A stretch of DNA of 64,000 nt from Eubacterium sp. 1001713B170207_170306_E7 (GCF_015547515.1 NZ_JADMVE010000008.1:88686-152685); one strand, 5' to 3'. Shown: positions 41,501 to 47,962, counted from the stretch's first letter. Notes: a model not told the origin generated them from the letters alone. Program-made: numbers and translations.

Positions 41501-41996
41501 GCATTCCCGTTTCATTTTGAGGCAGACAAATGGTAAAAGTATCGCCCTCTGCGATGTCCTGGTCATTTTCAAACCGATATTGCCAGGTAAAATGAAGCTT
41601 TCCGTTATCCCTGGGTAAAAGGGCCGACAGGTCCCATTTATTCTCCACGGGCTCGATGACGGCTGGTTCTTCATCACCTTTCTGATAGGTGATCCCTGCC
41701 AGAGTCAGCTTCAAATCATCGGTCTGCTCGGTCTGCTCAGTCCAGTCAGTGGGCTGAGCGGCCTCCTCTTCAGGAATATCTGCCAGAGTCTCCTCTGTGG
41801 TTTCTACCGGGTTAATCTCTTCGGGCAGACTGAGCCCGTCATCGTTCAAGGCTTCACTTTCGCCCACCACGGCGTCCTCGCCCTCAGCCCGCACCACATT
41901 CCCCGGGCTGTATGAAACCATCTGGAATGTCATGCAGAAAACCAGAAGCAGGGCCAGAAGCCTTGTTTTCATACTTTTTCTACTCTTTTCTCTCAT
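29568..41996 (-). CDS. Giant SpaA/Cna-B repeat surface adhesin (4,142 aa)
   Basis: A single uninterrupted frame. Residues 1 to about 42 form a signal peptide (basic start, LLALLLVFCMTF, cleavage near VRA-EG). A Glu/Thr-rich stretch follows, then several collagen-binding-like Ig-fold adhesion domains (to about 1,250). About 24 SpaA/Cna-B (prealbumin-like) modules of about 115 residues come next, each with a strand-A Lys (for example LEKTD, FNKTD) and an E-box of the type Y-x-L-x-E-x-x-A-P-x-G-Y. These modules usually form Lys-Asn isopeptide bonds. The end is a hydrophobic helix plus RKKHR, like a sortase substrate, but no LPxTG is present. No sortase gene is nearby. It would be an extended host- or cell-binding stalk. 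Confidence 0.93.
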   Translation of the reverse strand: MREKSRKSMKTRLLALLLVFCMTFQMVSYSPGNVVRAEGEDAVVGESEALNDDGLSLPEEINPVETTEETLADIPEEEAAQPTDWTEQTEQTDDLKLTLAGITYQKGDEEPAVIEPVENKWDLSALLPRDNGKLHFTWQYRFENDQDIAEGDTFTICLPQNETGMPYILLEDTEKPVSVSDENNNTIGSYEIKDNAVTFTLAGGAANTGSLEFAGALNAEALKADETTNAILAPQGEAGGQWQFVLPGKAAPEPIPTPESTPAPEPEKENPVMNGLKALFGVQKAAAPAGPQDVTDNENDLKLDIGYIDYISPDGITQSFSPEGTPPTIDMSKVKYEAGGYFNMGVNFKFLDLKPGDTNRSIKGGDYFIYDISKYFSINDENIIDKDQTLAQGGTPIANYKITRKTDGGYELKVIFTDIVANGNYTTIEGNIAVGLQLADRGNDNGNPVTIPLDIQGTPNPDSVITLPPKTPLIDGVKKSGIYDPETGEVVWQLAVGTSEKSAGASLADVKIIEKFPAGLTLANIVSGTLEDGTPLEFSKQSDGTYAFTFWETDDTKTAPKAPATITVRTKVADSVYEQLKDNTGAASATLTNDVEIAMDDGAGINLGENRTASAPATIYKSGIEKHGVQIGSDTIKWYITINDTGDGNPRNNIYQAIVTDKLSSGLQFDPSGTVTITNIDKNQAVGFTYWNGTGTEPQGNYYTYTAPVSDAEGGRIVWYFKNPETLKNAYQIEFDTKVELPDKDVDYDPDNMPESLKNEAYMTASWPHGTEPGTSIEYGFGPIGSDFNVAYVDKIVQADQETGFIDWTIHPSTHLPSEHLNGTNDSAVLTDRITIEDQDFQTGTLKVYDESNKELAEVDGVKIVEPSAINDNKFTITITGESLKKLNDLTIKYQTKAKKYFKENYTNHKYTNTVNLAVQDGNTIFSSADSAEVTFPNNFLKKTTAYDDNTGTMIYTILVNDSKMNMDTLSVTDDLNNLVTTFTKEDGSTTEITGLADKENNAIWTVENLPETIMVDGEKKALSNANVTLKNENGTIKLDKTAASSSSYQFDIKLKLTDEAKKKYLGASDCTVSTKNTVTAKTPQFNEDNEFSVESIGNGQGQIIENKLADKKNITAEDVKGQYDWQIVINPNAVQLVKEDGNDAITAVIQDTIPTGMEFDIASLVLEKKVSGSYSSVSLDKTQDIAIKMEGGSTVLQITLPDTKSAYKLKYTTNIVAPIDSGKVTNKAELIVDGKTSSSSSQESSADRSSWAHLEGFASYTFVKYDATAGITFPLQNAKFGLYMENNCSTLKNIYVSDENGNVQFFGLQPGETYYAKELEAPQGYQLDASVKTVSIEADKGGQTVDSDPVKNDRNAGGVMEITKQFNQADNNQFTNKDLQSTFELYLYPFAEKGDTAKKTKVFVTANGGGYSYTGTEMGGTADNGIAIQNAQDGHLKIEGLPWGTYGLIEKEAADGFVTDATERKFVVIEKTGSTPNFEIKYGEGFNKTSGKLDPVINGSTKILIEKKDEKGQFLSGAHLVIATEAVTEQNSDKIVKNPIDGQEYSWISAGEVKEITNLPAGTYYLCEIDAPGSVTTVGKANAILFTLKQDGKLTTGEGITEDTITMVDKTNKITIKKLDQLDSRVPGATIELQEKKDDGSYTVPDAHNKSNGRDNECWVRTTDADNDLVFEGLQRNKEYKIVETGTAPSGYLSAKEITFIMGDDNSVKNVVLNNTGMESAPDKYKNINSGTTFTLRDERILGHVKFLKLDENKDEKGNQKPLAGVTFDLYEDVNQDGKYDNGDKKINKDNDHFVSALDGKVTTVGSGLINPQTGMEFLNGILEGTYYFKEVETLHDYVQPEDLITASVKITEGNRYTWTTVGSNTEYFVNTLSSITNTPIKCDVTLEKTDVETGAAVNGAVYGLYTDEDCTTLAQGGPVNDKKDRTATTLKKDESIQWTDSNSTTYTHQMTAEGQAWFCDVGRGTYWIKEITPAPGYTISDQVIGPITIDNNSKGVTIDLNTTSTITDEQTKIEIAKIKVGTTENLSGAELKLTGKFVDSVDTANGITWTTNSDQFKVFSGKLIADEVYTLTEVTPPAGYEKAADVKLKVDASGQLYASTDGGTNWQKVNNNQYHLSDNPVEVSFDKKDQYEQPVTGATLAIYKLGASDNPEGDAIETWTTDQNSHVVSTKLSMGQKYRLTEENTPAGYTTAAAIDFTITDDGKINSSGTLSETLTMTDDRIMAHVQLAKTDTSNQPIGGMQFTLYKQIGDAPDLKDGSNGDSAITSFTLDAAGVWKSTEQTAENSDTKQKLNEGLAIGKYYFLETDATDSYYLPADMAGRVTCFEVTESQDKKTIETSAKNAPMTAGVTLKKVDAESKAAGLAGAQFTLTRVKDGTGNTVSEAETIISDSNGTVKAENLKKGHYTLKETGAPEGYDLGTEPFECEFDVTDAVQDKTLTIAENAANDNAFSLSITENQSAVIAEGVANTRKPASFILEKIDSQNGDTKLSGAKFEIYTKTTEDFAGDNGKKPVLTAETGKTYDCSQTNITGTDGTEGQLALNNLPWGDYWIIETVPPAGYQLPADNTAKAFTVGATALEVKWVSDAAITNAQNSLTLKKTTMDGNMPLSGAKLKIATSDGTPAAEAVLNQAADTWTITGALTAGTEYFLYEENVPEGYETPALKNSDNSYLAKIMMGADGKISITEDNTQNGLVKTGDDSTSLTIKNQPIEVAFNKTDMDGAALNGAEFEITGNFSDGTNSVKITDSSAATALSAKMVAGRQYTVTETTPPKGYKKAAPFTITANIDGTITPSEGSESYVSVVQNDQNNTVTQITVKDDLVKTMIKKTDEDGNLIGGAEFKITGKFKDAPDVETSQIVKPTANSAAEILNLIESSNKDNPDHVYKLEEIRAADGYQKEESEAQFFICPQAKVHFVSGKDIPGVTDIDTDEITMTFKDTPIKLELRKTDEKGALLSGVTFNLTGKFADNPGETITKSLTSDNGTYNLDTQIVAGETYKLKETAAPPQYQVYETEVEINVNDNGKTLTIIGNHEGISIRDNVITFQNKLKLGSIVFTKQAVNNSDDQNPTNLQGVTFGLYSDADCKKFKTAAVSGADGKVEFKDISAGEYYIQEMTQAGDVTQYYKANKVVYKANIDGSKPGNTGEVYSIEPETIINTAIRGSMTLKKIDDTFKTTGADGNETDLVLSGAQFAVCLQGTKTVVAAIIEKSGASGEYGLQSTDQLALGDGYTEEKLNRFGIPYLYEGELLAGEYDVYETAAPGGYLQPGEAVAALHIAELITTVDGEETTQAVITNTVRRSSVSIEKQIETTADGTIDVKTKNAGAGYQFKLERIKEANGADLRFGYTGTATTGEDGKAIFDNVPVGQYQITEILVEGLTEPYVMPVAQTITIHEDGSVDNGDKQNQFINRLKRGTISGVKIDTDTKQGVTYPVKGAVIGLFKDSQKVAEATTDENGAYRFDNIPYGSYTLKEITAPEGYVLNGSQTIDISITENGQEIMASAAINNSPATGSLKLVKTNADGQKLSGAEFTLTGKNRYGDDITPIVKTTGTDGLAVFDSLTPGAYTLTETRQPAGYERLAESLDVSVTVGQDNIVQVSAVQNGEVLKPDENSQYTLVNQTAEIVFNKTGHTGELCANGDNADEILGASKPLEGAKFGLYTQDNQLVQETVSNAGGQVVFDHITPGTYFVRELEAPHCYKVDETVYRAVVDETGRFQGLKTADGSDVKDNTVLDDAVRGQIKLVKVDEQDPTKLLPGSTYGLYKRVEKTEPQSRSTFARFFRAAAQYEEVLVATAVTDEKGEILFDGLITGVEYIVKELAAPDGSQVSKKPITVKFKLERGSLEPDIESFDNGEGTAALDKDGNVVWYEPPIMVEVSKKDINEEMLSGAKLRITDENHQPIEGLKEWTSSSEAMLIKNQLHADKQYYLEEIEAPDGYTLAEPIPFKVTVKDVGPGENFTDKLVMTDVLTAFYISKTIINETNELPGAVLAVYNTEEDGSIARDEAGNEVIAQTITGESLSWTSGTEMKKIEGLKTGTYVLRETTAPDGYEVAEEITFTLMPDGTVTVGGEACEGNIVRMQDKPAEQTETPDVTTPQQPNTPEGSAGAATGIFNGSSGFWGIMAMLAVAVLVLCGTLVLRKKHR

Positions 41997-42026
41997 TTTT
42001 CCTACCTTTTTATTTTCTTTATATTT

Positions 42027-42048
42027 GTGGCAAGCGCCAATTTGCCAC
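42027..42048 (-). promoter_or_regulatory. Inverted repeat in the adhesin leader
   Basis: GTGGCAA (42027-42033) and TTGCCAC (42042-42048) are perfect arms with an 8-bp centre, about 30 bp before the adhesin start. It may be an operator or an RNA hairpin. The rest of the gap 41997-42249 shows no gene and no promoter I trust. Confidence 0.4.
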
Positions 42049-42249
42049 TATTGATTACCTTTATAATAAGTCTAACAAAACCGAAATTCCATTTCACTTT
42101 TTTTACTGATTCTGTCCCGATATTACTGAAGTTGATGCTTAGGCAAACCGAAGGGTTTAAGACGGTATGTGCGCCTGAGTCTTTACCAGAAAAGCCGTTC
42201 AGGATACGCTTGCGGATCGGGGTCTGCTCACACTCCAGCCAAAAAGTTC

Positions 42250-42280
42250 AAAAAAGAAAAAAGACGGCCCGAAGGCCGCC
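42250..42280 (-). terminator. Terminator of the ahpC-AhpF-like operon
   Basis: A 7-bp GC-rich stem (42263-42269 with 42274-42280, one G-T) followed on the minus strand by TTTTTTC. Confidence 0.82.
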
Positions 42281-42300
42281 TTTACGGAGGATTTAATGAT

Positions 42301-43968
42301 TTAGTTTTTCAGATTTTCAAAAATTTCTACGATTTCGCTCATCTTCTTTGCGCCAAAGACCACATCCCGCTGGTTGAGGATCATGGCCGGTACGCTCATG
42401 AGCTTATACGCTTCCTTGAGTTCTGGGAAAAGGGCCGTGTCGATCATTTCCGCCTGAATGTTCGGGTTCAGTAGAGCGATGCGCTGGCAGGCCGCCACCA
42501 CATCGGGGCAGAAATGACAGGATAGGGAGATACAGATCTGGACATTCACCGGATGGTCAATGGCTTCGATCCGTTTGACAAGCGCCTCATCCACTGCCTG
42601 GCCCGGTCCGGCAAAGTTATAAACCGCCAGAACAAAGGAATTCATTTCATGGCCGCCGGGGATACCGGTAAACTTGACGCCGGAATACTGGCCCTCTGGA
42701 TCAAACAGGGCCGCTGCCGGCAGGTTATCGAGGTGCATGGCGGCTTCCAGCTCTGGCTTTTCACCTTTTGGATAAGCCTCCACCCGGATATGGTCGCTGA
42801 GGGCTGCCACTTCTTCTAAGAAGCCCTGCATTTCCAGAGTCTTTGGCACAGCCGGGTCGATGATGGTCACCACCCGGGCGGTGCGCTCGAGCTTCGCGAA
42901 GATTTCCTTGAGCTGGCCCTTCATGGCGGCTGGAATAAAGCCATCGTCCGGGCCCTGGGGCGCTTCCGCTTCCGGCTCTGGTGCTGCCGGCGTTTTAGCT
43001 GCCTTAGGCTCCGGCGCTGCCAGGCCCAGGCGTTCCCGCTCTGCCGCCACGTATTTTTCCGCCGCGGTGGCCGCGATGGCGCCGTCGGCCACCGCGGTGA
43101 CGATCTGTCGCAGCTCCTTAGGCCTTAAGTCGCCCGCGGCGTACACGCCGGGAACACTGGTTTCCATGCGGTCATTGGTGGGAATATAGCCCTCTGCGTC
43201 AATGTCCACCTGACCCTTAAAAATCTGGGTGGCCGGCTCATAGCCTGCAAACACAAACATGCCAAAGGGTTTGCCGTCCTTGCTTTCATAGGTAAAGGCC
43301 GCGCCGGTTTTGTTGTTGAAGAACTCAGCCTTTTTCAGAAAGTCGTCGCCGCTCACTTCCTTCACCTCAGTGTTGTACCACACCTCAATGCCCGGATGCT
43401 CACGCACCTTGTCCGCCACCATCTGGGCGCAGGTAAAGTCGTCTTCGCGCACCACAATGGTCACGCTTCGGCCATAGCGGGTCAGGAACACAGCCTCCTC
43501 AGCCGCGGCAAAGCCGCCGCCCAGCACAAAGATGTCAAGGCCGCTGAAAAATTCGCCGTCACAGGTCGCGCAGTAGGCTATGCCGCGTCCGGTATATTCC
43601 TTCTCGCCGGCAAAGCCGATCTTGCGCGGAGAGGCCCCGGTGGCGATGATGACCGCCCGGCTTTTATAGGTGCCCCGGCTGGTGTGCAGTGCCTTTACTT
43701 CCCCGTCAAGGTCCACACGCTCGATTTCGGCCACGGTAAACTCTGCGCCGAAATCCATGGCGTGCTTGTGCATTTCGTCCATGAGCCTGGGGCCGGTGGT
43801 ACGGCGGATACCGGGATAGTTCACCACCTCCGCCGTATTCACAGCCTGGCCGCCCGGCTGGTTTTTCTCAATAATCAATGTGTCGAGCATGGCCCGGGCA
43901 GCATAGATACCAGCCGAGAGTCCGGCGGAACCGCCGCCGATGATAATCAAGTCATAAATCTTATCCAT
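42301..43968 (-). CDS. AhpF-like peroxiredoxin reductase (TrxR core plus C-terminal Trx folds)
   Basis: A 555-residue flavoprotein. Residues 1-310 form a thioredoxin-reductase core with the FAD motif GGGSAG (11-16), redox CATC (Cys133, Cys136), NAD(P)-motif GGGFAA and the second FAD motif near YAAGD. An Ala/Pro/Glu linker (about 320-350) leads to two thioredoxin folds, the last with CHFC. In classical AhpF these folds are at the N-terminus; here the order is reversed. It should reduce the AhpC encoded 16 bp upstream, defending the anaerobe against peroxide. Confidence 0.92.
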   Translation of the reverse strand: MDKIYDLIIIGGGSAGLSAGIYAARAMLDTLIIEKNQPGGQAVNTAEVVNYPGIRRTTGPRLMDEMHKHAMDFGAEFTVAEIERVDLDGEVKALHTSRGTYKSRAVIIATGASPRKIGFAGEKEYTGRGIAYCATCDGEFFSGLDIFVLGGGFAAAEEAVFLTRYGRSVTIVVREDDFTCAQMVADKVREHPGIEVWYNTEVKEVSGDDFLKKAEFFNNKTGAAFTYESKDGKPFGMFVFAGYEPATQIFKGQVDIDAEGYIPTNDRMETSVPGVYAAGDLRPKELRQIVTAVADGAIAATAAEKYVAAERERLGLAAPEPKAAKTPAAPEPEAEAPQGPDDGFIPAAMKGQLKEIFAKLERTARVVTIIDPAVPKTLEMQGFLEEVAALSDHIRVEAYPKGEKPELEAAMHLDNLPAAALFDPEGQYSGVKFTGIPGGHEMNSFVLAVYNFAGPGQAVDEALVKRIEAIDHPVNVQICISLSCHFCPDVVAACQRIALLNPNIQAEMIDTALFPELKEAYKLMSVPAMILNQRDVVFGAKKMSEIVEIFENLKN

Positions 43969-43984
43969 GGCGCCCTCCTGCTTC

Positions 43985-44551
43985 CTACAGCTTGCCGACT
44001 AAGTCCAGGCTTGGTGTCAGTGTGTCTTCGCCTGGCTTCCATTTTGCCGGGCAGACCTGGTCGCCGTGTTCTCTTACAAACTGAGCGGCCTGAACCTTAC
44101 GCAGGAGCTCTTCCGCGTTACGTCCGATACCCATGTCATGAATTTCATAAACCTTGATCACGCCGTCCGGATCCACCACAAAGGTGCCGCGCAGCGCCTG
44201 TCCTTCTTCCTTGACCAGCACGCCGAAGAATTTTGCCAGCACGCCGGCCGGGTCGCCTAACATCGGGTATGGCAATCCCTTGATGGTGTCGGTGGTGTCC
44301 GCCCACGCTTTATGTACAAAATGGGTATCCTCAGAAACCGAATAAATTTCGCAGCCGATCTTTTTAAATTCTTCGTAATTGTCCGCTACGTCCGCCAGCT
44401 CTGTGGGGCACACAAAGGTAAAATCTGCCGGATAAAAGAAGAACACGCCCCATTTGCCCAGGACATCTTCCTTTGTGACGGTTTTAAAATCACCGTTATG
44501 ATAAGCCTGCACTTCAAAATCGATCAATTCTTTGCCAATTAAATTTTTCAT
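43985..44551 (-). CDS. ahpC: Peroxiredoxin AhpC
   Basis: A 188-residue typical 2-Cys peroxiredoxin. The peroxidatic Cys is in DFTFVCPTE (about 49), the resolving Cys in DQVCPAKW (about 168), with the GGLG-equivalent and YF-type C-terminus region present in modified form. It reduces hydrogen peroxide and alkyl hydroperoxides. First gene of a two-gene operon with its reductase. The start at 44551 follows AGAGGTATCAAT. A good promoter with a PerR-like site lies upstream. Confidence 0.95.
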   Translation of the reverse strand: MKNLIGKELIDFEVQAYHNGDFKTVTKEDVLGKWGVFFFYPADFTFVCPTELADVADNYEEFKKIGCEIYSVSEDTHFVHKAWADTTDTIKGLPYPMLGDPAGVLAKFFGVLVKEEGQALRGTFVVDPDGVIKVYEIHDMGIGRNAEELLRKVQAAQFVREHGDQVCPAKWKPGEDTLTPSLDLVGKL

Positions 44552-44613
44552 ATTGATACCTCTTTTCAATAAAATTTATTTTTGTTAGTTTTTTCTAACT
44601 ATTTGATGAGTGT

Positions 44614-44654
44614 ATCTTAACACGATGAAAAGAGCTTGTCAAGAATAATTCTAA
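44614..44654 (-). promoter_or_regulatory. ahpC promoter with PerR-like operator
   Basis: On the minus strand TTGACA (44637-44642), 17 bp, TAAGAT (44614-44619). The sequence TTAGAATTATTCTTG (44640-44654) overlaps the -35 and matches the PerR consensus TTATAATNATTATAA at 10 of 14 positions, with a perfect palindromic core. Another inverted repeat GTTAG/CTAAC lies in the leader at about 44584-44599. Confidence 0.65.
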
Positions 44655-44676
44655 ATTAAAATGCGTTTTTAACCTG

Positions 44677-44716
44677 AAAAAAGCCACAGAGAATTTAAGG
44701 GTTTCTCTGTGGCTTC
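44677..44716 (-). terminator. Terminator of the EamA gene
   Basis: An 11-bp perfect stem (44683-44693 with 44703-44713) followed on the minus strand by TTTTTTC. Confidence 0.88.
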
Positions 44717-44740
44717 AAAATTCAGACTTTATAAAACAGG

Positions 44741-45715
44741 CTAGGAACGGCCCTGTTCCGCGCTTAAGGACACTGGCTTTTTTTCCTTGCGCGTAAACGC
44801 CGGCAGCAGATTGGTCATGGAACCGGCCAGGATCAGAAGTACCCCAATGACCATGTTAAACGGCACGGCCTCGTGCAGGATCAGCACCGCCAGAATGGGT
44901 GACAGCACCGGCTTAAAGAAAAATACCAGCGACGCCGTACTGGCTGAGGTTTCCTCAATGGCCATGAAATAAAAGGCGTAGCCGCCGCCTGTCACGCCGA
45001 TACAGATATACAGCATGGTGAGGATATTGGACGCCGTATAGCCCGTAAACAGCGGAATATTGGCAAACAGGGAAAGACCATTGCCAGCCAGCAGCTCCGC
45101 CACTGGCCCCACATGGCTGAGGCCGATGAGCGCCAGCATTTCCAGACTGGCAAACAGAAAACTGCCACAGGTCACCACCACGCCGCCGTAGCGGTTACAC
45201 TGCTTCTTGCCAAAAACCGAGTACAAAGCAAAGGCCGCGGCCGCCAGAATGGCCATGACCACCCCCGCGATGTTCAGCGAAGTGGAAAACGGATTGACAA
45301 TGACCAGAATCCCAAGGATTTCCAGCACCATGGCCGCCACATGGTTTTTCTGAATGACCTCGTGCAGGATAATGCCCGAGAAAAACAGCACAAACACCGG
45401 ATTGCTGGAAAACAGCACTGCCACCACCGAGGCGTTGGCGTTTTCCACCGCCAGCTGATAAAAGGTCATGCTGACGACCACGCCCAGAAAGCCCAGTCCC
45501 GCAAAATGCAGCAGGCTTTTTCCATCCAGATGCTCCGCCCTTTTCCGAAGCATCCGCAGCGCAAAGGGAATTAAAACAAGACCGCCGATCAGAAAGCGGG
45601 TCAGGTTCATCTGCACAGCGTTAAACTGGCCTGACACACTCTTGAGGGCGATCTCCATGGAACTGAAAAACAACGTCGCGACGACAATATATAAATAGCC
45701 TTTTTTCAAAATCAA
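44741..45715 (-). CDS. EamA-family (DMT) transporter
   Basis: A 324-residue membrane protein with ten predicted helices in two five-helix EamA repeats, and the usual Glu/Pro-rich loops between helices (NPVFVLFFSG, FFKPVLSPILAVLILHE). These transporters usually export amino acids or metabolites; the substrate cannot be told. It lies 91 bp downstream of a LysR regulator gene in the same direction, which may control it. Confidence 0.93.
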   Translation of the reverse strand: MILKKGYLYIVVATLFFSSMEIALKSVSGQFNAVQMNLTRFLIGGLVLIPFALRMLRKRAEHLDGKSLLHFAGLGFLGVVVSMTFYQLAVENANASVVAVLFSSNPVFVLFFSGIILHEVIQKNHVAAMVLEILGILVIVNPFSTSLNIAGVVMAILAAAAFALYSVFGKKQCNRYGGVVVTCGSFLFASLEMLALIGLSHVGPVAELLAGNGLSLFANIPLFTGYTASNILTMLYICIGVTGGGYAFYFMAIEETSASTASLVFFFKPVLSPILAVLILHEAVPFNMVIGVLLILAGSMTNLLPAFTRKEKKPVSLSAEQGRS

Positions 45716-45806
45716 ATCATCCTTTCATTTTTCGTACAGTAACGATTTTACCCCTTGCGTTACCATAAGTAAAATGAAATATTCTTATGCGTATTATAAC
45801 CATCAG

Positions 45807-46691
45807 TTATGGCAGAATAATGTCCAGAAAGGCCTCCGCCGCCTTGGAAATTCGGCCTTTTTTGCGCCTGATCACACAGATCTGCCGCTTCGGCATCTGG
45901 ATTTTCGTATTGATCTCCACCAGGGTTCCCTGCTCAAGGCGTTCCTGCGCCACATCGCGGACCGCAATGCCGATGCCCAGGTTTCTTTCCGCATAAGGCA
46001 TGATCAGCTCCATGGTGCCCAACTCAAAGGCCGGCTCCAGGTGTATCTTATGTTTGAGAAAAAACGAATCCAGATAATGGCGGCTGGCCGTGTTCCGTTC
46101 TGTACAGATAATGGGGTGCTCCATGACCGCCTCAAAGCTCAGCACCTTCTCGGCAAGAGGCGCGTAATCCAGCCCGGCCACAAAAACGTCCTGAATCTCC
46201 CGGATGGGGTGAATCTCAATATCGTCCGAGGCCGCCACCGGCGAGGATACCACCCCGATCTCAATGTGCTCCTCCTTCAGGGCGGCGCGGGTGCCCGGCG
46301 TGGTACCGCTCTGCATATTGATACGGATTTCCGGGTACAGGCTGTGAAATTTTTCAAGGTAAGGCAGCAAAAAAAAACGGGCGATCATATCACTGGTGCC
46401 CAGACGCACCACCCCGTTGTTCAGGTTCAGCATCTCCCAGAGCTTTTTTTCGCCCAGCGCCAGCTGTTCATAGGCCTTTACCACATGGCCGTACAGCATT
46501 TCGCCCTCCGGTGTCAGGGTCATTCCCTTCTGATTCCGGTAAAAAAGCTCGCAGGACAGCTCCTTTTCCAGCAGATGAATGGATTTGCTTACTGCCGGCT
46601 GTGAGATATACAACGCCTGCGCCGCCTGGGTGATGCTCCCGTGACGGGCCACGTAATAAAAGACCTTATAATGTTCAAAATTTACATTCAT
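45807..46691 (-). CDS. LysR-family transcriptional regulator
   Basis: A 294-residue LysR protein. The N-terminal HTH (about 3-62: FYYVARHGSITQAAQALYISQPAVSKSI) is followed by the two-lobed effector domain (about 90-290). It precedes the EamA gene in the same direction, so it probably regulates that exporter. Effector unknown. Confidence 0.95.
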   Translation of the reverse strand: MNVNFEHYKVFYYVARHGSITQAAQALYISQPAVSKSIHLLEKELSCELFYRNQKGMTLTPEGEMLYGHVVKAYEQLALGEKKLWEMLNLNNGVVRLGTSDMIARFFLLPYLEKFHSLYPEIRINMQSGTTPGTRAALKEEHIEIGVVSSPVAASDDIEIHPIREIQDVFVAGLDYAPLAEKVLSFEAVMEHPIICTERNTASRHYLDSFFLKHKIHLEPAFELGTMELIMPYAERNLGIGIAVRDVAQERLEQGTLVEINTKIQMPKRQICVIRRKKGRISKAAEAFLDIILP

Positions 46692-46910
46692 AAAAATACG
46701 TCCTTTTTCCGTTAATCCGTTTCATTATATCACACTTTGAATTTTATGCAACCTCGCTATTCTAGACTTTCTGTCCTGATTCATTTAACTAAAAGTATCA
46801 AATTTTTTCAACTTAAAATATTTCAGACAAACAAAAAAATCCCCTCAAGTCCGTCTTTGGGAGATTCTGTCCGTCTTTTTACCCGTTCCTTTCAGTTTTC
46901 TTACAGAGAC

Positions 46911-46939
46911 TTGAAATTACTGGTAAAAGCGGATATAAT
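46911..46939 (+). promoter_or_regulatory. Promoter of the orphan XRE gene
   Basis: TTGAAA (46911-46916), 17 bp, TATAAT (46934-46939). In the leader, ATACC (47006-47010) and GGTAT (47016-47020) form a small inverted repeat, possibly an operator. The rest of the gap 46692-47065 holds nothing else I can support. Confidence 0.72.
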
Positions 46940-47065
46940 TAAGAAGTCTACTGCGGTCCTATTAAAATGCGCAAAAGTGTTCGGTTATCAATAAACCGTC
47001 GGCTTATACCATAGCGGTATCAGTCAGCAACTAAAAGCGTAAATACTATTTTTAGGGGGAATTGT

Positions 47066-47404
47066 ATGCAAGAGCTAGATCATAAGGCGATTGGCCTTCG
47101 TATTCGTAAACAAAGAACATTTCTGAACATGTCCCGTGATGAACTGGCAAGAAAAATTGGTATCACGCCAACCTTCCTTGCCGATATAGAACTGGGGACA
47201 AAGGGCTTTTCATTAAAAAGCCTGAACCGTTTCTGTGACATTTTAAAAATGTCCGCCGACGCAATTCTCTACGGCCCCAAGGAATACATGGGGACGAAGT
47301 ACGCAGCGCTGCTGGAGCTTTTGGAACGCTGTCCAGCAGACAAAGGAAAATACGCAGAAGAAATTCTGACTCTGTATTTACTCAGCCACGACCCAGTAGA
47401 ATAA
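47066..47404 (+). CDS. XRE-family regulator (112 aa)
   Basis: An HTH_XRE domain at about 9-66 (IRKQRTFLNMSRDELARKIGITPTFLADIELG) and a short helical tail. An AGGGGGAATTGT leader precedes the ATG. It stands alone, convergent with the agr genes; it may regulate agr or itself, but nothing in the sequence proves a target. Confidence 0.9.
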   Translation: MQELDHKAIGLRIRKQRTFLNMSRDELARKIGITPTFLADIELGTKGFSLKSLNRFCDILKMSADAILYGPKEYMGTKYAALLELLERCPADKGKYAEEILTLYLLSHDPVE

Positions 47405-47409
47405 AAAAA

Positions 47410-47453
47410 TGCGGGTGTCCAAATTGCAGTTGGGCACCTGTTATTTTTTTATA
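47410..47453. terminator. Bidirectional terminator between XRE gene and agr cluster
   Basis: A 7-bp stem (47414-47420 with 47432-47438, one G-T) with A and T runs on both sides, serving the rightward XRE gene and the leftward agr transcript. Confidence 0.82.
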
Positions 47454-47962
47454 CTCTTAAACATAACACCAGCGCCCTGCGTCTCCTCCGCCCGGTTCCG
47501 AACCGCTTCCCGGATCAGTTTTGAGCCGATTTCCCGCATTTCGCCAGCTGTATACCAGGGCTTCGCGTAAAGCTTGTAGTCAATATCGGTGCGGTAGCCC
47601 TGCAAAATCGCCCGGATCTGCTCCGGACCCATGCCCTGCCGCACATACTCCGATACATCCAGCCCTTCCTCTAAACCCATCCGGATCAGATACATCTTTT
47701 TCCAATCCAGATTCTTATCCGCATAGACCGATACATCTACCTTTCCTGTTAGACCTTCCCGTATTTGCCACATCTGGCAATTTGAATACTCAGGATCGTT
47801 ATAAAAGGTCACATCCACACCGGTCATCAATCCCCAGAAAATTTCCCGTATCTGGTCTGGCGTAAAGGCCTCCGTAATATACGGCGACACATCGAAACCA
47901 CATTCCATCGCTTCCCGAATCACACTCTGCTGTTCTCTTGAATATTTTGGCTTAACGCCCAT
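47441..47962 (-). CDS. Helical-repeat protein at the end of the agr operon
   Basis: A 173-residue protein built of about four related 35-40-residue repeats, with the pattern Q-I-R-x-I-x-x-G-L-x-x-G-x-D-V-S-x-Y. Such repeats occur in uncharacterised gut Firmicutes proteins. It has no signal peptide. Its start overlaps the agrB stop by 11 bp, so it is translated from the agr transcript. Its function and any link to quorum sensing are unknown. Confidence 0.8.
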   Translation of the reverse strand: MGVKPKYSREQQSVIREAMECGFDVSPYITEAFTPDQIREIFWGLMTGVDVTFYNDPEYSNCQMWQIREGLTGKVDVSVYADKNLDWKKMYLIRMGLEEGLDVSEYVRQGMGPEQIRAILQGYRTDIDYKLYAKPWYTAGEMREIGSKLIREAVRNRAEETQGAGVMFKSIKK

